Assembly: GCA_946546815.1 (NCBI GenBank)
Contig: CAMNOL010000007.1
Location: 1-42,352, forward strand
Length of the DNA stretch: 42,352 bases
From: an uncultured Oscillospiraceae bacterium
GTDB taxonomy: Bacteria; Bacillota; Clostridia; Oscillospirales; Oscillospiraceae
Reading direction: 5' to 3'
This document shows, piece after piece, positions 22,876 through 30,711 of this stretch. A program made the translations under genes and the position numbers. Below the pieces are notes generated by a model. The model ran no database searches. It had not been told where the DNA came from and saw only the letters and a list, made by a program, of their open reading frames with translations. Each line of letters opens with the position of its first letter. Position 1 is the stretch's first letter.

Positions 22876-24141
22876 ATGAAAGTATTAGTCGTGGGCGGAG
22901 GCGGCCGGGAGCACGCCATCTGCTGGAAGCTGGCTCAGTCCCCCAAGGTGACGGAGCTGTACTGTGCGCCGGGCAACGCCGGCATCTCCTCTGTGGCCAC
23001 CTGCGTGCCCATTGGCGCAACGGATGTGGACGCTATGGTCCAGTGGGCCAAGGACAACTCCATGGACTTTGTCATGGTGGCCCCGGACGACCCGCTGGCG
23101 CTGGGCATGGTGGACGCGCTGGAGGCGGAGGGCATCCGGGCCTTCGGTCCCCGGAAGAACGCCGCCATCATCGAGGCGTCCAAGGCGTTTTCCAAGGAGC
23201 TGATGAAGAAGTACCACATCCCCACCGCCGCCTATCAGACCTTCACCGATCAGGAGTCCGCACTGGCCTACATTGACCAGCAGGGCGCTCCCATCGTGGT
23301 CAAGGCCGACGGCCTGGCGCTGGGCAAGGGCGTCACCGTGGCCGCCACCGTGGAAGAGGCCAAACAGGCGGTGAAGGAGATGATGGAGGGCGGCAAGTTC
23401 GGCGCCTCCGGCTCCACCGTGGTCATTGAGGAGTGCATGACCGGCCCCGAGGTGACGGTGCTGGCCTTTGCCGACGGCGAGCACGTGGTGCCCATGCTGT
23501 CCTCTCAGGACCACAAGCGGGCCTACGACGGCAACCAAGGCCCCAACACCGGCGGTATGGGCGCCTTTACTCCCTCCCCCAACTACACCCCGGAGATCGC
23601 AAAGACCTGCATGGAGCAGATCTTCCTGCCCACTATGGCGGCGCTGAAGGCGGAGGGCCGCCCCTTTAAGGGCGTGATCTACTTCGGTCTGATGCTGACC
23701 CCCAAGGGCCCCAAAGTGGTGGAGTACAACGCCCGCTTCGGCGACCCGGAGACCCAGGCTCTGCTCTACCAGCTGGACACGGACCTCTTCGACATCTTCA
23801 ACGCCTGCGTGGACGGCACCCTGGACCAGCTGGACATCCAATGGAAGGACGGCGCCGCCTGCTGCCTGGTGCTGGCCTCCGGCGGCTACCCGCTGAGCTA
23901 TGAGAAGGGCAACGTCATCTCCGGCCTGGATCAGGTGAAGGACGCCTTTGTGTTCCATGCCGGCACCAAATTCGGCGCTGACGGCGAGTATCTGACCAAC
24001 GGCGGCCGTGTGCTGGGCGTCACCGCCCGGGGTGCAACCCTGGCTGAGGCGGTGGACAACGCCTATCGCGGGGCAAAGCCCATCCACTGGAAGGATATGC
24101 ACTTCCGCACCGACATCGGCAAGGTCTGGATCAACGGATAA
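22876..24141 (+). CDS. purD: Phosphoribosylamine-glycine ligase (GAR synthetase)
   Basis: This 421-residue ATP-grasp enzyme makes GAR, the second step of purine synthesis. It begins MKVLVVGGGGREHAICWKL and shows GPRKNAAIIEASK, VVKADGLALGKGVTV (about 139-153), the QDHKRAYDGNQGPNTGGMGA loop and EYNARFGDPETQ (metal ligands). AAAGGAG precedes the start. It is the last gene of the purine run and ends at a strong terminator. PRPP amidotransferase (purF), which supplies its substrate, is not in the window. Confidence 0.97.
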   Translation: MKVLVVGGGGREHAICWKLAQSPKVTELYCAPGNAGISSVATCVPIGATDVDAMVQWAKDNSMDFVMVAPDDPLALGMVDALEAEGIRAFGPRKNAAIIEASKAFSKELMKKYHIPTAAYQTFTDQESALAYIDQQGAPIVVKADGLALGKGVTVAATVEEAKQAVKEMMEGGKFGASGSTVVIEECMTGPEVTVLAFADGEHVVPMLSSQDHKRAYDGNQGPNTGGMGAFTPSPNYTPEIAKTCMEQIFLPTMAALKAEGRPFKGVIYFGLMLTPKGPKVVEYNARFGDPETQALLYQLDTDLFDIFNACVDGTLDQLDIQWKDGAACCLVLASGGYPLSYEKGNVISGLDQVKDAFVFHAGTKFGADGEYLTNGGRVLGVTARGATLAEAVDNAYRGAKPIHWKDMHFRTDIGKVWING

Positions 24142-24154
24142 AAAAAGGATAAGC

Positions 24155-24186
24155 AAAACCACCGGTCAGACGATCGGTGGTTTTTT
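24155..24186. terminator. Bidirectional terminator between purD and the DUF4317 gene
   Basis: AAAACCACCG / CGGTGGTTTT with a ten-base loop; T residues follow on the plus strand and A residues precede, serving both converging genes. Confidence 0.9.
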
Positions 24187-24200
24187 GTCATTCAATGGTT

Positions 24201-25364
24201 TTATACTTCTGCACCGACGAGATCCTGGTCTTTGATCTCCACCGGCACGCCGTTGACCTCCACGCTCTCATCCACCCGGATGGTGATGTACCGGATGCCG
24301 TCGATGACCCGGGTTTTCACCTGGTCCAGGTACTCCGGGTCCACCTTGATGGACACGCTGGGGGTTTTCACCTCAAACTTTTTGCTGTCAATGAGGTTTT
24401 TCGGGCTCACCGGGTGGTCGGTGCCGAATTCGCTGTCAAATTTGACGTTGAAGGCCGCCATGCGCTCCTCAGACACGCCGCAGCTCTCCAGCACCTCTCC
24501 CACATCGGCCCGGGTGATGGTCAGCGGCTCCGACACCTTGCTCTCTTTATGGGCGACGATCATGGACCGCAGCTGGTCGTGGACGGACTGGACCACCTCC
24601 ATGCTGCACTCCTCCTCCAGCGCATTGGACAGCACCGCCTCAAAGCCGGCCTTCTGCTCGGCGGCGGGCATGGGGGGCTGGGTGTGGAAGATCCGGTCGA
24701 TGAACGCCTCATGGGCGTCCTTGATGTCCTTGGTGTAAAACAGCGCGTTGTACAGGTTGGCCCTCCGGTCGTCAAAGGCGGGAAACAGGAAGCCCATCAC
24801 CGGGGGGGAGACCAGCAGGTCCCCGTACTCCATATGGAAGGCGTTCTGATCCCGGTCGTAGCTCAGGCCGGACTTGCTCTTTTTCACCGGACAGATGCTG
24901 CACAGCAGGTGGGAGAACACCTCCTCGGAGCGGTCGCTGTCCCGGTCAAACACGTCGGTTTTGGAGCGGAAGGGCACGTCATAATTGCTGTGGGCGACGA
25001 GGATCAGGTAATTCTCCTCCCCCTCCAGGGTTTCAATGACCCTCTGGTAGAACTCCTCCAGCGCCTCCCGATCCTGGAGCCTGGTGTCCCGCAGCTTCAT
25101 GAGAAACGCGTGTTCCTCCCCCTCCGCCACCTGCATGGTGGTGAAGGAAATGTCCACCAGATTCCGGCCCAGGCCGCCGGACAGGGACTTTTTCAGCAGA
25201 CCCAGGTACTGCTCCCGCTCCTCGTCGTTGAGCATCCCCATGGACTGCTCAAAGGTGGAAATGATCTTCTTCTGCTCGTTGACATAGCAGCCGTGAATGG
25301 TCACGATGGTGTGGCGGTCCGGATGCAGGTGCCGCCGCAGCTCCGCTACTTCTTTTTCGTTCAT
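24201..25364 (-). CDS. DUF4317 protein
   Basis: This 387-residue soluble protein has no signal or membrane segment. It starts MNEKEVAELRRHLHPDRHTI and contains YLILVAHSNYDVPFRSKTD, CSICPVKKSKSGL and PPVMGFLFPAFDDRRAN, patterns I associate with the DUF4317 family of clostridia. Function is unknown. The start has AAGGAGAG upstream. A very good promoter lies about 32 bases above it, so it is monocistronic. Confidence 0.8.
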   Translation of the reverse strand: MNEKEVAELRRHLHPDRHTIVTIHGCYVNEQKKIISTFEQSMGMLNDEEREQYLGLLKKSLSGGLGRNLVDISFTTMQVAEGEEHAFLMKLRDTRLQDREALEEFYQRVIETLEGEENYLILVAHSNYDVPFRSKTDVFDRDSDRSEEVFSHLLCSICPVKKSKSGLSYDRDQNAFHMEYGDLLVSPPVMGFLFPAFDDRRANLYNALFYTKDIKDAHEAFIDRIFHTQPPMPAAEQKAGFEAVLSNALEEECSMEVVQSVHDQLRSMIVAHKESKVSEPLTITRADVGEVLESCGVSEERMAAFNVKFDSEFGTDHPVSPKNLIDSKKFEVKTPSVSIKVDPEYLDQVKTRVIDGIRYITIRVDESVEVNGVPVEIKDQDLVGAEV

Positions 25365-25395
25365 ATAGGCTCTCCTTCAAATGGGAATCTCCAGC

Positions 25396-25424
25396 ATTGT
25401 ACCCCGCCGGAGAAGAATTGTCAA
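25396..25424 (-). promoter_or_regulatory. Sigma-A promoter for the DUF4317 gene
   Basis: On the minus strand, TTGACA (25419-25424) and TACAAT (25396-25401) are 17 bases apart. Confidence 0.88.
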
Positions 25425-25484
25425 CCGAACGGTGTCTGGTCGCCTTCAGCGCAAAAATAATGGTTTCTTTTTTCAAGTTAGCTC

Positions 25485-25513
25485 TTGACAACCGAAGAGA
25501 AATCCGCTATACT
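25485..25513 (+). promoter_or_regulatory. Sigma-A promoter of a small RNA gene
   Basis: TTGACA (25485-25490) and TATACT (25508-25513) are 17 bases apart; no coding sequence follows before the terminator at 25661-25688. It is divergent from the DUF4317 promoter. Confidence 0.88.
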
Positions 25514-25519
25514 GCAAAC

Positions 25520-25688
25520 AGTTAGCAGAGGCAAACTCCTTTCTCCTTTTTTATTACCTGTTTGACAATCTGTCTCTGCCAGCGTCCTCCTCCATCAGAA
25601 GTTCTCCTCGCTTCTGAATCTGCATTGAAGCGGAATGCCATAGCTGCTCCGATGCAATAACCCGCAGGCTGCATCCTGCGGGTTTTTT
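25520..25688 (+). ncRNA. Candidate small regulatory RNA with anti-Shine-Dalgarno loops
   Basis: A ~169-nt unit lies between a strong promoter and a strong terminator and has no ORF. Hairpin 1 uses GCAGAG (25525-25530)/CTCTGC (25574-25579) extended by CAAAC (25532-25536)/GTTTG (25560-25564); its 23-base loop (25537-25559) contains TCCTTTCTCC. A single-stranded linker holds CCTCCTCC (about 25586-25593). Hairpin 2, CAGAAG/CTTCTG (25596-25616), has loop TTCTCCTCG. Hairpin 3, GCAT..CGGA/TCCG.ATGC, precedes the terminator. The three exposed CU-rich stretches can pair with AGGAGG-type ribosome sites, like C-rich-loop sRNAs of other Firmicutes. I recognise no named family. Confidence 0.7.
25661..25688 (+). 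terminator. Intrinsic terminator of the small RNA gene
   Basis: CCCGCAGG-CTGCAT-CCTGCGGG is a perfect 8-bp stem followed by TTTTTT. Confidence 0.93.
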
Positions 25689-25852
25689 ATGTTTTTATAG
25701 GATTCAGCAGCAAAGACCGTGGAGCTGCTCTGGGTCATTTTGTAACAGACACCATTACCTTCTGTTGGAGAACGCCGCGGCCAGCTTGCGGGCAGGCCAA
25801 GAGTGATGGTCAGCCCTGGGAACCGGCGTCAAGGAGTCAGTAGCAACGGGCC
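25689..25852. other. Intergenic stretch with nothing recognised
   Basis: The 164 bases between the small RNA and the 3' end of the glycerophosphodiesterase gene show no convincing ORF, terminator or promoter. Confidence 0.5.
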
Positions 25853-26584
25853 TCACCCTTTCTGTTCCCTCAGTACCTGCCGCACCATATCCGGCTTGTT
25901 GGTGATGATGGCGTCCACCCCCAGCGCGGCCAGCCGCCGAACGTCCTCCGGCTCGTTCACCGTCCACACATGGACCCGCTGTCCCGCCCGGTGGATCTTG
26001 TCCACCGCGTTTTTCCGGTACATATCTTCAAACTCCGGATGCAGCGCCATCCAGGAACGGTGATCCAGATGCCGGATCACCAGGGATTTCCAGCCCTCGT
26101 ACAGCAGCGCAGCGGGAATCTCCCGGTCGATGAGGTGGAGCTTTTTCAGCCGGGAAAAGTGGAAGGAGGAGTACAGAATCCGGTTCGTCATGCCGAATTC
26201 CTCCGCCAGCGCCACGCACTTGCGCTCCAGCCCGGTGTCGGAAAAGATGCCGGTTTTCAGCTCCACATTCACCGTCAGGTTCGTGGGTGCGATCAGCTGG
26301 AACGCCTCCCGCAGGGTGGGCATGGTGACGCCGTGAAACTCCGGGAACGTGTAGGAGTAGTCGTAGCTTCTCAGCTGCTCACAGGTCATTTTTCTCACCT
26401 TTCCGGTGCCGTTGGAGCAGCGATCAATGGTGTCGTCATGGGCTACCATCACCTCGCCGTCCCGGGACAGACGGACATCCAGCTCAATGCCGTCCGCCCC
26501 CAGCTCAATGGCCTTTTCAAAGGCGGGAAGGGTGTTCTCCGGCGCGTAGGCCGACGCCCCCCGGTGGGCCCAGATTTTAATCAT
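25853..26584 (-). CDS. Glycerophosphodiester phosphodiesterase
   Basis: This 243-residue cytoplasmic TIM-barrel enzyme (no signal peptide) hydrolyses glycerophosphodiesters to glycerol 3-phosphate and an alcohol. The catalytic set is visible: H7-R8 (AHRGASAYAPENT), E34 and D36 (DGIELDVRLSRDG) and H49 (VAHDDTIDRCSNGTG). The barrel closes with HVWTVNEPEDVRRL and GVDAIITNKPD. The ATG at 26584 overlaps the stop of the upstream radical SAM gene as ATGA, so the three-gene unit here is tightly coupled. A longer frame upstream is only the overlap with that gene. Confidence 0.95.
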   Translation of the reverse strand: MIKIWAHRGASAYAPENTLPAFEKAIELGADGIELDVRLSRDGEVMVAHDDTIDRCSNGTGKVRKMTCEQLRSYDYSYTFPEFHGVTMPTLREAFQLIAPTNLTVNVELKTGIFSDTGLERKCVALAEEFGMTNRILYSSFHFSRLKKLHLIDREIPAALLYEGWKSLVIRHLDHRSWMALHPEFEDMYRKNAVDKIHRAGQRVHVWTVNEPEDVRRLAALGVDAIITNKPDMVRQVLREQKG

Positions 26585-27471
26585 TCTTTGTTCTCTCCTT
26601 TGTGCTGATGCAGCGCCCGGTTCAGCGCGTTCAGCACCCTTTTTTTGTCTCCGCTCCACAGAGGAGCGATGAGGATCCGTTTGGGACCGTCCCCGGTGAG
26701 CCGATGCACCACCATATCCTCCGGCAGCAGCGACACGCAGTCCCGAACCAGCTCCACATACTCCTCCAGCTCCAGCGTGGGGAACTTCCCCGCCCGGTAG
26801 TCCTCCGCCAGGTCCGTTCCCTCCAGCACATGGAGCAGCTGCAGCTTGATGCCGCCGCTGTGCACCTGCACCACATGGCGCACCGTGTCCAGCATCTCAG
26901 ACCGGCTCTCCCCGGGCAGCCCCAGAATGACGTGGGTCACCGTGTGGATGCCCATGGGGTTCAGACGCTCCACCGCCCGGTCGTACACCTCCAGCGGGTA
27001 GCCCCGGCGGATGTACGCCGCCGTTTCCGGGTGGATGGTCTGGAGCCCCAGCTCCACCCAGACGGGCTTATACCGGTTCAGCTCCTCCAGCAGCGCCAGC
27101 ACTTCCTCTCCCAGGCAGTCCGGCCTTGTGGCGATGGACAGCGCCGCCACATCTTCCCGGCGGATCACCGGCCAGAACAGCCCGCTCAAGTACTCCACAG
27201 GTGCATAGGTGTTGGTGTACGCCTGAAAATAGGCGATAAACCGGCTGCTTCTGGCTTTTCCGGCCACCCGTTTCTTAGCCTGCCGGATCTGCTCCTCCAG
27301 GGGCAGCATGGCAGAGGGCGCAAAGTCCCCGCTGCCCCCTGCGGAGCAGAAGATACAGCCCCGGGTGTCCAGGGTCCCGTCCCGGTTGGGACAGGTCATG
27401 CCCCCGTTCAGGCTCAGCTTGTAGAGCTTTTCCCCGAAGCGGGCCTTGCAGTACTCAGACAAGGTGAGCAT
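26581..27471 (-). CDS. Radical SAM protein of the TIGR01212 (YtqA/YhcC) family
   Basis: The protein has 296 residues. The iron-sulfur cysteines are C27, C39 and C42 (CPNRDGTLDTRGCIFC), the widely spaced motif of this family. Further signatures are FQAYTNTYAP, SIATRPDCL and WVELGLQTIHP. The Bacillus homologue YtqA has been implicated (named MnmL) in making the 5-aminomethyl group of wobble uridine in tRNA, usually with the methyltransferase YtqB/MnmM; no ytqB is seen nearby. The ATG at 27471 is used (GGAGGG about 7 bases upstream) rather than the GTG at 27477. It overlaps the preceding peptidase gene by 17 bases and the following one by 4. Confidence 0.88.
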   Translation of the reverse strand: MLTLSEYCKARFGEKLYKLSLNGGMTCPNRDGTLDTRGCIFCSAGGSGDFAPSAMLPLEEQIRQAKKRVAGKARSSRFIAYFQAYTNTYAPVEYLSGLFWPVIRREDVAALSIATRPDCLGEEVLALLEELNRYKPVWVELGLQTIHPETAAYIRRGYPLEVYDRAVERLNPMGIHTVTHVILGLPGESRSEMLDTVRHVVQVHSGGIKLQLLHVLEGTDLAEDYRAGKFPTLELEEYVELVRDCVSLLPEDMVVHRLTGDGPKRILIAPLWSGDKKRVLNALNRALHQHKGENKE

Positions 27472-28126
27472 GCTCACCCTCCGGCAGCAGAAACAGCCGC
27501 ACCCGTCCCATGGTGGAGATCTGGTCCCCCCGGACGATGACGCCGCCGTCGTTGTACACCGCGATCACCGGCCTCTTCTTCTCCCGGAGGACCCGGTGGA
27601 TGCTCCGGTGCTGCAGCTCTGTCTCCTTGTAGTGGACCTCAATGTCAAACCGGTCCAGCATCTTCATGCCGTGGTAGTATCCGAAATCGGAATAGTCTGC
27701 GTCCGGAGTGATGTGGTAATCCTGCACCTGCACCATGGCGCCGGCGCTGCAGCCCATGACAATGCCGTTGAAGGACTCGATCAGCTCCACCAGTCCCCAC
27801 CGGTGAAGGCGGTACATCATATGGTCCGGCCACCCGCCGGTGAAAAACAGCACATCGCTGTTCCGGATTTTTTTCCGGGCGGTTTCCGGGGTGTCCAGAA
27901 ACCAGTTGACCAGCTCGATCTGGGCCTGGGGGATTCCGTAGGCGGCAAAGGCAGGCAGCAGGTCCCGGCGGTGCCCCTCCGAGGCAGCCTGCATCTCGTC
28001 CATGCCGGCATTGAACGAAAACGCCACCACTGTCACCCGCATGGTGGGATGCAGAATCCCGGTCAGCGCCGACTGCGCCCACGGTTCGTGAAATGCGTAT
28101 GTATTCAAAAGGACGTTGGTCCGCAT
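27455..28126 (-). CDS. Peptidase S51-like / type 1 glutamine amidotransferase-like protein
   Basis: This 223-residue protein has the nucleophile elbow GIVMGCSAGAMV with Ser127 as probable nucleophile, and DVLFFTGGWPDHM, the glycine-rich strand typical of the PepE/cyanophycinase (S51) fold. Dipeptidase E and related enzymes cut Asp-X or other small peptides; the substrate here is not known. GAGGTGG precedes the ATG. It is first in the operon with the radical SAM and glycerophosphodiesterase genes, an odd functional mix. Confidence 0.8.
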   Translation of the reverse strand: MRTNVLLNTYAFHEPWAQSALTGILHPTMRVTVVAFSFNAGMDEMQAASEGHRRDLLPAFAAYGIPQAQIELVNWFLDTPETARKKIRNSDVLFFTGGWPDHMMYRLHRWGLVELIESFNGIVMGCSAGAMVQVQDYHITPDADYSDFGYYHGMKMLDRFDIEVHYKETELQHRSIHRVLREKKRPVIAVYNDGGVIVRGDQISTMGRVRLFLLPEGEHAHLV

Positions 28127-28187
28127 GGAAAAACCACCTCAGATGAGATTTTTGCTCTGAAGCGGCAAGTCCGCTTCTGCAGCGTGT

Positions 28188-28216
28188 ATTATAGCATAAA
28201 ACAGGGCTGACAAACA
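28188..28216 (-). promoter_or_regulatory. Probable promoter of the S51 peptidase operon
   Basis: On the minus strand there is a perfect TATAAT (28188-28193), with TGTTTG as a weak -35 at 28211-28216 (17-base spacing). The -35 lies inside the neighbouring terminator. A small hairpin AAGCGG/CCGCTT follows in the leader. Confidence 0.55.
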
Positions 28217-28245
28217 GGGAGAAACTGTCTGTCAGCCCGTTTTTT
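28203..28245. terminator. Intrinsic terminator downstream of ldh
   Basis: GGGCTGACA (28204-28212) pairs with TGTCAGCCC (28230-28238). T-rich sequence follows on both strands (GTTTTTTC on plus, TGTTTTATG on minus). The functional direction is minus, ending ldh. Confidence 0.8.
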
Positions 28246-28277
28246 CAGAAAATGTTAATAAGTCTCTCCGATTCTAC

Positions 28278-29228
28278 TTATTCGGGAAACTCGGTGTCCA
28301 GCGTCTCCTTCAGGACCTTGGCGGAAGCCCGCAGCTGCTCCGCCTCTTCCTCGCTCAGATGGATGGGCACACGCAGCTCCATGCCGTCCTGACCCACCAC
28401 GGTGGGCAGGCTCAGGGCAACGCCCTCGATGCCGTAATCCCCGTGAATCATGGTGGAGACGGGCAGGATGGAATGTTCATTGCGGACAATGCACTCGCAG
28501 ATGCGCTTGACCGCCATGGCCACGCCGTAGTAGGTGGCGCGCTTCTTCTCGATGATGGTGTAAGCGCTGTTCTTCACTTCCTCATAGATCTTGTGAGCGG
28601 CGGCAACGTGGTCGTTGTGGTGGCCCCGCAGCTCGCAGAACTCAGGCAGAGACAGTCCGCCCACATCCACGCAGCTCCAGGCCGCCAGCTCGCTGTCGCC
28701 GTGCTCGCCGATGATGAAGGCGTTGACGCTGCGGTTGTCCACGCTCAGGTGCTGGCCCAGCAGATACTTCAGGCGGGCGGTGTCCAGAACGGTGCCGGAA
28801 CCGATGACCCGGTTCTCGGGATAGCCAGACAGCTTGACGGCGGCGGCGGTCAGAATATCAACAGGGTTGGCCACGATCAGCAGGATGCCCTCAAAGCCGG
28901 AAGCGGTGATCTGAGGAATGATGCTGCGCATGATGCCCACGTTCTTGTGGACCAGGTCCAGGCGGGTCTCGCCGGGCTTCTGGGCGGCGCCGGCGGTGAC
29001 AACGACGACGGCCGCATCGGAGACCGCCTCATAGCCGGCGGCGTAAATCTTCATGGGGCTGGCATAGGGCAGGCCGTGGCTGATGTCCATTGCCTCGCCC
29101 TCGGCACGGTTCTTGTCCGCGTCGATGAGCACCATTTCAGAGAACAGCCCGCTCTGCATCAGGGCAAAGGCAGAGGAGGACCCAACGAAGCCGCAGCCCA
29201 CAATTGCCACTTTTCTCATGTTGATCAT
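28278..29228 (-). CDS. ldh: L-lactate dehydrogenase
   Basis: This 316-residue NAD-dependent enzyme reduces pyruvate to L-lactate. The Rossmann motif is VAIVGCGFVGSSSAF. GAAQKPGETRLDLV contains Gln83, the residue that sets lactate rather than malate specificity, plus the mobile-loop Arg89. SGTVLDTARLKYLLG has the Arg152 of the fructose-bisphosphate-type LDHs, and IIGEHGDSE has the catalytic His176. The sequence closely resembles Bacillus LDH. The start at 29228 has AAGGGA about 9 bases upstream; a longer frame begins before that site. It is monocistronic with its own terminator. Confidence 0.95.
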   Translation of the reverse strand: MINMRKVAIVGCGFVGSSSAFALMQSGLFSEMVLIDADKNRAEGEAMDISHGLPYASPMKIYAAGYEAVSDAAVVVVTAGAAQKPGETRLDLVHKNVGIMRSIIPQITASGFEGILLIVANPVDILTAAAVKLSGYPENRVIGSGTVLDTARLKYLLGQHLSVDNRSVNAFIIGEHGDSELAAWSCVDVGGLSLPEFCELRGHHNDHVAAAHKIYEEVKNSAYTIIEKKRATYYGVAMAVKRICECIVRNEHSILPVSTMIHGDYGIEGVALSLPTVVGQDGMELRVPIHLSEEEAEQLRASAKVLKETLDTEFPE

Positions 29229-29272
29229 TGTAATCAATCCCTTCTTAACTGAAATCATAAAAGAAATCTGTC

Positions 29273-29311
29273 CCGGACAGCAGCCTGTCCGGATTCCCTG
29301 TGGTTATTATA
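29273..29311 (-). promoter_or_regulatory. Probable ldh -10 box and leader hairpin
   Basis: On the minus strand a perfect TATAAT lies at 29306-29311 with no good -35. The leader then holds CCGGACAG/CTGTCCGG (29273-29292), a perfect 8-bp stem with a four-base loop. No Rex site of the TTGTTAA..TTAACAA kind was seen. Confidence 0.5.
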
Positions 29312-29399
29312 GACCAAATTCCATAAAAAGTCAGCAAAAAACCGCAAAAGAGTTGGACAAGTTTTTCAAATTTTCGTCAGCGTTTTTCCTTATTTTCTG

Positions 29400-29428
29400 T
29401 TGACAACAAGTTTTCCCTTTGCTATAAT
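29400..29428 (+). promoter_or_regulatory. Consensus promoter for tRNA-Leu
   Basis: TTGACA (29400-29405) and TATAAT (29423-29428) are both perfect and 17 bases apart, as expected for a stable RNA gene. Confidence 0.93.
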
Positions 29429-29442
29429 AATAAGGCTAAATT

Positions 29443-29526
29443 GCGGGTATGTTGGAATTGGTAGACAAGCAAGCTTGAGGTGCTTGTGTTCAATTGGACA
29501 TACGGGTTCGAGTCCCGTTACCCGCA
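29443..29526 (+). tRNA. tRNA-Leu(GAG)
   Basis: The 84-nt type II tRNA has acceptor arms GCGGGTA/TACCCGC with discriminator A. The anticodon stem CAAGC/GCTTG encloses TTGAGGT, giving anticodon GAG (reads CUC and CUU). The variable arm follows, and the T arm is ACGGG-TTCGAGT-CCCGT. The 3' CCA is not encoded. It is a single-gene unit with its own promoter and terminator. Confidence 0.95.
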
Positions 29527-29531
29527 TAAGG

Positions 29532-29578
29532 AAAAGAACGGAGCTGGCTGAGCGTCAGTTCCGTTCTTTTTTGTTTTT
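29532..29578 (+). terminator. Intrinsic terminator of tRNA-Leu
   Basis: AAAAGAACGGA / TCCGTTCTTTT is a long stem followed by TTGTTTTT. Confidence 0.9.
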
Positions 29579-29637
29579 CATCCACTTTTCTGGGTGACAG
29601 TTTTTTTCGCAGCTGCAAAAGGCACAGCAGTCCGGCC

Positions 29638-30687
29638 TCACACGGGCTGCTTTTTCACGTCGCCCCGGCTCACTACCACCCGGTAGCCTACGCTCTCCAT
29701 ACGCCGTTCCAGACAGAACCGGCATTCCGCCGCCTCTTCTCCGGTGCAGATTTTGTTCTCATACAGCTCGTATTTTTTCCGCACCGCCGCCGGGGACAGG
29801 TTTGGCATGACCACGTTGGCGCCGGCCTTCATGCCCAGCTCCCGTCCCTGGGGATGGATGGTTCCCAGCGCTGTGGTGGCGGGGATCAGCGCACCCGGAA
29901 ACAGCAGCCGCAGAATGGACAGCAGCCGCAGGGTCTCATGGAGCCCCCCGCTGGGCATATCCCGGAAGGGCGTGTCCGCGTGGGTGATGTAGGGGCCGAT
30001 TCCGATCATATCCGGCTGAAGCTCCTGCAAAAACCGCAGGTCCTCCAGAATGTACTCCGGCTTCTGGTACGGCGCGCCCACCATAAAGCCCGCGCCCACC
30101 TGGTAGCCCAGCTCCTTCAGATCCCGGAGGCAGCGCTTCCGGTTTGCGCAGGACAAAGGCTCCGGGTGCAGCTGCCGGTAGTGGTTCTCATTGGCGGTCT
30201 CATGGCGCAGCAGGTACCGGTCCGCCCCCGCCTCCCGGTAGGCGGCGTAACTCTCCCGGCTCTTCTCCCCAATGGACAGGGTGACGGCGCACTCCGGGTA
30301 CTCTCCCTTGATCCTCTTCACCAGATTGCAGATCTTTTCGTCGGTGTACCAGGGATCTTCGCCCCCCTGGAGCACAAAGGTCCGATACCCCAGCTCCCAG
30401 CCGGCGCGGCAGCAGCGGAGAATCTCCTCCTCCGTCAGTCGGTAGCGGTCGGCATGGGTGTTGCTCCGGCGAATGCCGCAGTAATAGCAGTCGTTTTTGC
30501 AGATATTGGTGAACTCGATCAATCCCCGGACGTAAACATCTGTGCCGTACCAGCGCCGGCGGACCCGGTCAGCTGTCTGCGCCAGATACCGCTCCGTTTC
30601 GCTGTCTGTATTCCGGATCAGCGCCAGCAGCTCCCCGTCCGGGAGGTTCTGCTGCTGTGCCAGTCTGTCGATCAACTCTTTCATCAT
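29638..30687 (-). CDS. hydE: [FeFe]-hydrogenase H-cluster maturation radical SAM protein HydE
   Basis: This 349-residue protein has the radical SAM cysteines C63-x3-C67-x2-C70 (TNICKNDCYYCGIRRSN), then QGGEDPWY, LRHETANENHY and GAGFMVGAPYQ, all matching HydE. It helps build the dithiolate-bridged two-iron unit of [FeFe]-hydrogenase together with HydF and HydG. Neither partner nor a hydrogenase is in the window. Close paralogues such as PylB and BioB are less likely given the HydE-type spacing and motifs. Two adjacent ATGs (30687, 30684) are possible starts. It is last in the eamA-mrnC-rqcH-hydE run, 24 bases after rqcH. Confidence 0.88.
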   Translation of the reverse strand: MMKELIDRLAQQQNLPDGELLALIRNTDSETERYLAQTADRVRRRWYGTDVYVRGLIEFTNICKNDCYYCGIRRSNTHADRYRLTEEEILRCCRAGWELGYRTFVLQGGEDPWYTDEKICNLVKRIKGEYPECAVTLSIGEKSRESYAAYREAGADRYLLRHETANENHYRQLHPEPLSCANRKRCLRDLKELGYQVGAGFMVGAPYQKPEYILEDLRFLQELQPDMIGIGPYITHADTPFRDMPSGGLHETLRLLSILRLLFPGALIPATTALGTIHPQGRELGMKAGANVVMPNLSPAAVRKKYELYENKICTGEEAAECRFCLERRMESVGYRVVVSRGDVKKQPV

Positions 30688-30711
30688 GTTACTCCATCCA
30701 CTCCCCCGGTT

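Noticed and set aside
26584-26659. Longer N-terminus for the glycerophosphodiesterase
   Set aside because: The extra residues are Arg/Glu-rich, overlap the upstream gene and precede the conserved start of the barrel; the ATGA overlap start is better.
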